Source: a virus. Taken from it: a DNA stretch of 64,000 bases. Each line of letters starts with the position of its first letter. Position 1 is the stretch's first letter. This document shows positions 59,183-64,000 of the stretch, piece after piece. The DNA lies in IMG/VR virus record IMGVR_UViG_3300036768_000279, positions 62,001-126,000 of that record; one strand, 5' to 3'. Below the pieces are notes generated by a model, which saw only the letters and a program-made list of their open reading frames with translations, did no database searches and had not been told where the DNA came from. A program made the translations under genes and the position numbers.

Positions 59183-59581
59183 AGGTGTACGCAACAGCTT
59201 GGCCGGTGTATGAGCACTTGGCGTGATTAGTTGCAAATCGGCAGAAAAGCACGGTTGTCCAAACACTTGGGCCATTTGGTATTCAATCGTGGCCCCCTTT
59301 GATTCTTGCCAATCGGGCAGAAACACTACCGCGTCACAGATTGCTTGCTGTCTAATTGCATGTCTCATGCAAATAGCCCAGCCTTCTTTGAACTCCTGCG
59401 GATCGTCGAGTCTCAGGTATGCTGGCCACGATGTACGACGTGGATTTTCTACATCAAATCCCATCGCATGGAGGCGATCTTCCATTTCGGCAAACGCCTC
59501 CTTGTTGCCATTCGGCTTGCCTGAGATACCTCCACTGATATACACGCGGAGACGCTTCTTGATGTCATTTAGACTAGTCAA
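59180..59581 (-). CDS. DUF4406 protein (nucleoside deoxyribosyltransferase-like)
   Basis: 133 residues. RVYISGGISGKPNGNKEAFA opens the Rossmann-like fold; DAVVFLPDWQESKGATIEYQ has the DxxxxLxxWxxSxGxxxE pattern of DUF4406, related to nucleoside 2-deoxyribosyltransferases. The conserved Glu in GATIEY could be the nucleophile. A role in nucleotide salvage or signalling-nucleotide breakdown is possible but unproven. It overlaps the nucleotidyltransferase gene. Confidence 0.8.
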   Translation of the reverse strand: MTSLNDIKKRLRVYISGGISGKPNGNKEAFAEMEDRLHAMGFDVENPRRTSWPAYLRLDDPQEFKEGWAICMRHAIRQQAICDAVVFLPDWQESKGATIEYQMAQVFGQPCFSADLQLITPSAHTPAKLLRTP

Positions 59582-60344
59582 TGTATTTCACCTTTTCTTG
59601 CAAAATAGATGGGTTGTTGGCAACTGCCACGAGCACGTCATTGATAGTTCCATCACAAATTGAATAGCCCTGTTTGGCGTACTTCAACATGCGACGCACT
59701 GTCGAAAGTGCGTGGTGTACGTTGTTGACACGCAATTGCTTTCGACCAATGTCATACAGAGTGTATTGCCCCACCATAAGCGTATTGCCATCGGTGAGGA
59801 ATTGACAATTGGTGTAATCAAACCACTCAAGAACCTCTTCCGGGCTACCGAAATAGAACTTGATTAGTTGTAGCTTGAATGGCTTTGATTGAGGAGCATC
59901 AACGGTTGGCGTGAGCGTGACTTCAAGCGTCACATTCAATTCATTCTCACTAATCACCTTGGTAGTTCTCCATGGTGTATTGAGAGTGTCTTTGAATGAT
60001 TGAAGTTGTGCTTCGCTGGCAAAGAATAGATCGAAATCGCTTTCGTCGTTGTTGCCATCGAAGAGACGACGAATCGAGCCACCAGCGAGCCACGGTCCAA
60101 CAACAAAATTCAATGGCTGAATTCCATTGACCACTTCCATGAAGCGGGCTGGATATCCGGTGGTTGGATTGTAGTGCTGACGAGCTACAAACTCAGTCAG
60201 TTTGAGGCAATACTGTTTGCCCGCCAATCTCGTCTGCAATTCTGAATTCGAATCCATAAGCTCTCTCCAGTTCTTTACCTCATTATCGTTTGTCGTGTAG
60301 CCAATACGCAAGGGCTTGTTATCAGGATTCTTGCGTTCACTCAT
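59574..60344 (-). CDS. Nucleotidyltransferase-fold protein
   Basis: 256 residues. The Pol-beta-type motif is plain: WLAGGSIRRLF at about 85-95 and, after a short loop, SDFDLFF with Asp103 and Asp105. The rest is helical (YTLYDIGRKQLRVNNVHHAL, STVRRMLKYAKQGY). It resembles tRNA nucleotidyltransferase catalytic domains in this motif but lacks the rest of a CCA enzyme. It is ATGA-linked to RNA ligase and CCA-adding enzyme genes, so it probably acts on RNA ends or modifies a protein. Substrate unknown. Confidence 0.72.
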   Translation of the reverse strand: MSERKNPDNKPLRIGYTTNDNEVKNWRELMDSNSELQTRLAGKQYCLKLTEFVARQHYNPTTGYPARFMEVVNGIQPLNFVVGPWLAGGSIRRLFDGNNDESDFDLFFASEAQLQSFKDTLNTPWRTTKVISENELNVTLEVTLTPTVDAPQSKPFKLQLIKFYFGSPEEVLEWFDYTNCQFLTDGNTLMVGQYTLYDIGRKQLRVNNVHHALSTVRRMLKYAKQGYSICDGTINDVLVAVANNPSILQEKVKYID

Positions 60345-61414
60345 TCGCTTGCCAAAACCTTTCCCTTTTCGTCTTTGACCTTTTCAAGGACGATTTTCCA
60401 GATCTTGTCATTTATGCTCTTCTTGTCCAAAAGACCGAATACGATACCAGTGAGTTCGTTTGGCGTATTAGCCTGAATCCACAACGCCTGCGTCTTGCGG
60501 TCCCCCTCGGGGATGCGAGCGGCGATACTCTCGGCTTGGATACGAAGCTTATCATGCATTCCCTGTACGTAGGCACGAATGTCATCAAAATCCTGCTGAA
60601 TTCCTTGCGGCAATTCCTTGACGGTGACGCCGTATTCATTGCCACGAATTAGCTCAATGATACCCTTGGGGCTCATGTGATTGAGCAGTCTGTGGACACG
60701 GAGATACGCAGGCGACTTCACCTTGACTCGCTTACCGCTCGCAAAACGGGCGACGTAGCCCTCTTCGTTCGACGCAAACGGAATTTCGCCGCGTAGGTCG
60801 ATGTTGTAACGACGAGGACGACGGAATCCGCACTTATCCGCGATCTGATCGACACGACGAGGATGCCATTCTTCGCCATTATGCTCGAAGATTGCGAGCA
60901 GACACAAGAAGGTCTCGCCTTTATAATCTACGACGATACGGTTTTCGGGATAGATAATCTCGAAGATCGGCGTGCAACCCTGAGGCAAGTGCTCCAGAGT
61001 GTACTGCGAATTGAGGATGGCGGTACCCGCTACGGCTTGATCCGACTCCATGCTACCCGGCGTGGCCAAACGCCAACGACCATCTAGCATGTAGCCAATG
61101 CCACACGAGCCATCGAGCTTTTCGTAGATCTCGACTTCCTCATGCCACGGCAGATTCTCCACCATGCTTTCCGAGACTTCTCCCAGGTTGAAAAACTTAG
61201 GAAAAGGTCGTGCAACGACCGTGCCATCGTCTCGGAAAATGATACCACGAGCCTGACGGTTCACGTCGTTCCAGAGACCCTGGATGTGAGTGTCCTGGGT
61301 GTACTTGAAAATCGTCAGGTCGCCCATCCGCGACGCGGATACGCGACCTTCCTCAACTTCCTTGAGGAGCTTTTCGTAGAGGATGTAGTCTTTCATTTCC
61401 AGTATCCGTCTCAT
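60341..61414 (-). CDS. RNA ligase, T4 Rnl1-like
   Basis: 357 residues. Nucleotidyl-transfer motif I is EKLDGS with Lys99; upstream ARGIIFRDDGTVVARPFPKF and FNLGE match Rnl1-type ligases. Motif III-like TPIFEIIYP, motif IV EGYVARF and motif V RVKVKSPAYL follow in order. It seals RNA ends with ATP; T4 Rnl1 repairs tRNA cut by host anticodon nucleases. No polynucleotide kinase/phosphatase is seen in this window, though neighbouring sequence beyond it could hold one. ATGA overlaps on both sides. Confidence 0.9.
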   Translation of the reverse strand: MRRILEMKDYILYEKLLKEVEEGRVSASRMGDLTIFKYTQDTHIQGLWNDVNRQARGIIFRDDGTVVARPFPKFFNLGEVSESMVENLPWHEEVEIYEKLDGSCGIGYMLDGRWRLATPGSMESDQAVAGTAILNSQYTLEHLPQGCTPIFEIIYPENRIVVDYKGETFLCLLAIFEHNGEEWHPRRVDQIADKCGFRRPRRYNIDLRGEIPFASNEEGYVARFASGKRVKVKSPAYLRVHRLLNHMSPKGIIELIRGNEYGVTVKELPQGIQQDFDDIRAYVQGMHDKLRIQAESIAARIPEGDRKTQALWIQANTPNELTGIVFGLLDKKSINDKIWKIVLEKVKDEKGKVLASE

Positions 61415-62646
61415 GCGAGAGCCCTGGCTCTAGCCTGTTCCATCTTGGCTCTGATCTTCTCGCCATCGCGAAGCGACGCGAATTGGTCACCACGAACAGT
61501 ACGGAACTTATCTGCCGCGTCAAGCACGGCTTGACGCTGCGGGTACGGCTTGTCATGGAACAGCGGGCCACGTCCTTGAGCATCCGCCTGAGCGGCCAAC
61601 GTCACTCGTTCGATGAGCGTATTTCCGTGAGCGGCTCCGAGTCTATCGAGGAGCCGCACCTTCGTCATCGGCTTCAATTCATTGAAACGGTGAACGTTCA
61701 AGTGCTCGCGAGACGCGGCAACGCCAACGTCACGCATAGCATTCGGAACCTTCAAACGCTCACAGAATTGATGCACAAGAGGCACGCCAAGTGCTTCGTG
61801 ATTGTAGTGGTGCGGAAGATTGTCGTCATCCGTCACGGCCTTGCCTAGATCATGTACGAGTGCCGCAAACATCGTAGCGTCATCCGCTCCGAGTTCGCGT
61901 GCTCGGTCCACAACCAGAAGCGTATGAACGAACGCATCGCCTTCCGGGTGGTGCTGCTCGGACTGAACGCGACCTTGCAGTGCCGCAAGCTCTGGAAACA
62001 CCACATCTAGACAATTGAACACGTCCAGTGATTCGAAGAACTTGCTTGGCCGTTGCGAACGCAACGCCTTCATGAGTTCCGTGAATACCCTCTCTTGCGA
62101 AAGAGAGTTAAGCTCGCCACGCAAGAATTGGCACATATGAACAAGCTCCCACGTAGGCTCGAAGCCGCATTGTGCGGCGAACCTTGCGGCACGCAACACA
62201 CGCAGCGGGTCCTCTAGAAAGTGTTCGCTCACAGGAGCCAAACACTTTTCAGAAATCGCCTTGCGGCCACCAAACGGATCGATGATTTCGTCCGTGAATG
62301 GATTCATGGCCATCGCATTGATCGTCAAATCACGACGGAACAAATCTTCATGCAGCGAAACGCCATCCGTTTCACACTCGAATCCCGTGTGTCCAGCACC
62401 GATCTTGCGTTCTTTGCGAGCAAGTGCAATTTCGATACCGTCAACGATCAAAATAGGAAACGACTTACCAACGGGCTGTTCACCTTCCGGCAGGGCAGCC
62501 AAAAGCTGTTGCATCGTCATGCCAACTACGCACAGGTCCACATCCTTGGCCTGTCTGCCCATGACTAGATCGCGTACGGCTCCGCCAACCACAAACGGCT
62601 GGCCGCCAGCCGCCTGGATGCGGCGACATAGATCAAGATGCTTCAT
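61411..62646 (-). CDS. cca: CCA-adding tRNA nucleotidyltransferase with HD domain
   Basis: 411 residues, E. coli Cca-like. PFVVGGAVRDLVMGRQAKDV with DVDLCVVG gives the catalytic GG and Asp35/Asp37. LFRRDLTINAMAMNPFT and DPLRVLRAARFAAQCGF are the nucleobase-specificity and neck helices. The C-terminal HD domain has HHPEGDAFVHTLLVVDRA and ALVHDLGKA. It restores or repairs the 3' CCA of tRNAs. Viral copies are rare. Next to RNA ligase it suggests repair of tRNAs damaged by host defences, or maturation of phage tRNAs encoded outside this window. Confidence 0.93.
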   Translation of the reverse strand: MKHLDLCRRIQAAGGQPFVVGGAVRDLVMGRQAKDVDLCVVGMTMQQLLAALPEGEQPVGKSFPILIVDGIEIALARKERKIGAGHTGFECETDGVSLHEDLFRRDLTINAMAMNPFTDEIIDPFGGRKAISEKCLAPVSEHFLEDPLRVLRAARFAAQCGFEPTWELVHMCQFLRGELNSLSQERVFTELMKALRSQRPSKFFESLDVFNCLDVVFPELAALQGRVQSEQHHPEGDAFVHTLLVVDRARELGADDATMFAALVHDLGKAVTDDDNLPHHYNHEALGVPLVHQFCERLKVPNAMRDVGVAASREHLNVHRFNELKPMTKVRLLDRLGAAHGNTLIERVTLAAQADAQGRGPLFHDKPYPQRQAVLDAADKFRTVRGDQFASLRDGEKIRAKMEQARARALA

Positions 62647-62659
62647 GCCCTATTCTAGC

Positions 62660-62938
62660 TTACGCGGTAGGTGTAGTCAACTTCTTTCTAATATCCATCA
62701 ACGCCTTACCAAGGAAATTACTTCCTTTGCCGTTACAGACACCCCAGAACGTATCATTCCAAGTATTGCCTTCAATCAATTCGGCGTCGCCAGTAGCTAT
62801 CAATTGGTCTCGAAGCCACGGCTCTTTGAATTTGGCGGCAAGAATGTCGGCCGAAATGCATTCTCTGACGACGGGTATGTCCTCGTATTCGACCTCGCAG
62901 GGCCAAAAGTTACTCAGGAAGCGGAATTCGCCTGACAT
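62660..62938 (-). CDS. Shortened NADAR (YbiA-like) protein
   Basis: 92 residues from ATG 62938. The N-terminal GEFRFLSNFWPCEVEYE and C-terminal ATGDAELIEGNTWNDTFWGV, then GKGSNFLGKALMDIR, are clear NADAR family sequence. Full-length members have about 60 more residues between these blocks, including the VEHAYQ-type segment with a catalytic Glu. Here the blocks are joined by IPVVRECISADILAAKF. NADAR enzymes cleave N-glycosidic bonds and can reverse ADP-ribosylation. This copy has probably lost that activity through an in-frame deletion, or works as a partial protein. Confidence 0.75.
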   Translation of the reverse strand: MSGEFRFLSNFWPCEVEYEDIPVVRECISADILAAKFKEPWLRDQLIATGDAELIEGNTWNDTFWGVCNGKGSNFLGKALMDIRKKLTTPTA

Positions 62939-63206
62939 TCTTTTCAAAGCGATTGCACTCCGTCACCTTATTGAACACGAGCGGCGAGAACTTGGCATTC
63001 CAAAAGCACGCAGAACGAATCTTGTTCATCTCTACAGAGATCTGATTCATGCCAGGCTCTTCGCCCTGTCCTTCAAACGGATTTCCAGGCACTATGCCGG
63101 GCTGCATGAAGGTTTGCGTGTCACTATCGTGAAGAACCATACCGTGCTTGCAATTCCAGCACAGGCTATCTTGAGGCCGCAAGATCTCTTCGTCTTCATC
63201 CGACAT
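62910..63206 (-). CDS. Small CxxC protein
   Basis: 98 residues from ATG 63206, chosen because GGAGG lies 8 bases upstream; ATG 63212 is too close to that site. A single CWNCKHGM pair near the N-terminus, with further Cys residues (SACFWNAKF, TECNRF), suggests a zinc site. The pattern CWNCKHG...CFWNAKFSPLVFNKVTECNRF resembles small phage proteins with a Cys-His zinc fold. Overlaps the NADAR gene. Confidence 0.6.
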   Translation of the reverse strand: MSDEDEEILRPQDSLCWNCKHGMVLHDSDTQTFMQPGIVPGNPFEGQGEEPGMNQISVEMNKIRSACFWNAKFSPLVFNKVTECNRFEKNVRRIPLPE

Positions 63207-63280
63207 ATTCATTGCCTCCATAATAGGACGAGGACTGGCTTGTGTCAAGCCCGTCCTCGTAAAACTTGAGCCGTCTCGGC

Positions 63281-63670
63281 TCAGAAGAGCTTGCCTTCGC
63301 CGGTTGCCGCTTCGGTAGCAGGAGCCTCAGCCCCCTCCTTCTGTCTGCCGCCACCACCAACAAAGCTGAATCCGCCGAAATTGTCGAGCGTTACCTCGAT
63401 CTTGGAACGCTTCTGTCCGCTTTCCTTGTCTTCCCAGCGGTTCTGGCGAAGAGATCCCTTGACGATGATCTGCTTGCCTTTCTTGAAGAATTCCTTGATG
63501 GTTTCGACCTGTTTGCCGAAAGCCACACAATCAACAAATGCGGTTTCCTTGTTTTCACCGAAGCCGTTATTCACGGCCACAGTAAATCGAGCCACATGCT
63601 GGTCCTTGCCGACGATCTCGGGATCAGCCGTCAAGTTTCCCTGCAAAACAACAACGTTCAAATTGCTCAT
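63281..63670 (-). CDS. ssb: Single-stranded DNA-binding protein
   Basis: 129 residues, canonical OB-fold SSB: NVVVLQGNLTADPEI, ARFTVAVNNGFG, AFVDCVAFGKQVETIKEFFK, GKQIIVKGSLRQNRWEDKES, then a Gly-rich linker. The tail is short and ends GEGKLF rather than the acidic DDxPF of bacterial SSB. It should protect single-stranded DNA during replication and recombination. A second, more diverged OB protein is at 12434-12799. Confidence 0.92.
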   Translation of the reverse strand: MSNLNVVVLQGNLTADPEIVGKDQHVARFTVAVNNGFGENKETAFVDCVAFGKQVETIKEFFKKGKQIIVKGSLRQNRWEDKESGQKRSKIEVTLDNFGGFSFVGGGGRQKEGAEAPATEAATGEGKLF

Positions 63671-63677
63671 GTCTACC

Positions 63678-64000
63678 TCAGTTACCTGTAGTCTGTGCCG
63701 CCTTCTTTGAGGCGATTACTTCTTGCAAAGCCTGCTCACGAGTAAGCAGACCGTTCGCATGTCGCTGACATTGTTCTCGACTCATACGGAATCGACGAGC
63801 AACACCAGTAGCGGCCTTCACTCTTTCAGAGAAATTGTCCGTCGTCAGTCCATCTTCTAAATAGACAGAATCGGGGATTTCAGGCTTACGAGGCTTTAGC
63901 TTGGCGACTCCGCCGCTAGCCAAAAACTCCTCGAATGCTTGTTCTCTGGTCAAAGTTCCAGCCTTGACTCGTGCCTTTTGTTCGTTACTGACTCTAAAGC
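63678..64000 (-). CDS. Hypothetical repeat-containing protein (5' end outside window)
   Basis: On the minus strand the frame is open to the right edge; a TTG at 63953 is not needed as start. Two copies of a short unit are visible (GTLTREQAFEEFLASGG and GLLTREQALQEVIASKK), separated by a basic helix (RVKAATGVARRFRMSREQCQ). The unit may be a small DNA- or protein-binding helix pair. Next to ssb, so a DNA-related role is possible. Family not recognised. Confidence 0.6.
   Translation of the reverse strand, partial: FRVSNEQKARVKAGTLTREQAFEEFLASGGVAKLKPRKPEIPDSVYLEDGLTTDNFSERVKAATGVARRFRMSREQCQRHANGLLTREQALQEVIASKKAAQTTGN

Noticed and set aside
1-64000. tRNA genes
   Set aside because: No cloverleaf with a plausible T-loop (GGTTCRANYCC-type) was found by eye on either strand, although tRNA-processing enzymes are encoded. 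A covariance-model scan would be decisive.
1-64000. CRISPR arrays, insertion sequences and attachment sites
   Set aside because: No regularly spaced direct repeats, transposase or integrase motifs, or tRNA-linked repeats were seen. Mobile content is limited to homing endonucleases.

Overview
The window is part of the genome of a large tailed bacteriophage (Caudoviricetes-like) with a bacterial host that cannot be named from the sequence. The reasons are dense gene packing with 1- to 38-base overlaps (very often ATGA or TAATG), two long opposing transcription blocks, phage tail-fibre modules, and a virus-style mix of replication, nucleotide-metabolism and tRNA-repair genes. I found no ribosomal RNA, tRNA, CRISPR array, insertion sequence or integrase. 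Both window edges cut through genes.

Plus-strand block (1-46956). It opens with the end of a virion module (3-1357), closed by two hairpins, the second a classical terminator. A replication and recombination operon follows (1460-13448): RecA/UvsX-like recombinase, Vsr-like nuclease, DnaB-like helicase, primase, Cas4/RecB-like nuclease, ClpP-like protease, a 1095-residue DnaE-type polymerase, an SSB-like OB protein and a sigma factor. From 13445 to 32171 lies a glycan island: eleven glycosyltransferases, four SAM methyltransferases, GDP-mannose dehydratase and GDP-fucose synthase, a GMP reductase-like enzyme, and homing endonucleases in various states of decay. Region 32180-39485 holds recombination and nucleotide-pool genes (HTH-nuclease, possible annealing protein, MazG, FAD oxidoreductase, class II ribonucleotide reductase, ThyX). 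Region 39512-46956 holds receptor-binding and fibre paralogues and a holin-like protein.

Minus-strand block (64000-46990, convergent, separated by a bidirectional hairpin at 46962-46983). Read in its own direction it encodes SSB, a shortened NADAR protein, a tRNA-repair set (CCA-adding enzyme, Rnl1-like RNA ligase, nucleotidyltransferase), a DUF4406 protein, a dNMP kinase, a DnaQ-like exonuclease that probably supplies proofreading for the DnaE polymerase, several broken HNH genes, another glycosyltransferase, an SbcC-like ATPase, a second sigma factor, a YhaM-like OB/HD protein with a lost HD pair, a family 4 uracil-DNA glycosylase, methionine aminopeptidase next to peptide deformylase, PhoH, and small unknown proteins including a lipoprotein.

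Main points of interest: (1) a short intergenic motif, TTAGTGTATT, in front of structural genes and once in front of the minus-strand sigma-factor operon, a candidate phage-specific promoter; (2) seven homing-endonuclease loci at different stages of decay, one of which has left a duplicated 3' end of its target glycosyltransferase; (3) the glycan island with its own GDP-fucose supply; (4) linked deformylase and aminopeptidase genes; (5) a three-gene tRNA-repair cluster; (6) an amino-acid-oxidase-like flavoprotein translationally coupled to ribonucleotide reductase. All functional statements rest on motif recognition by eye, without database searches.
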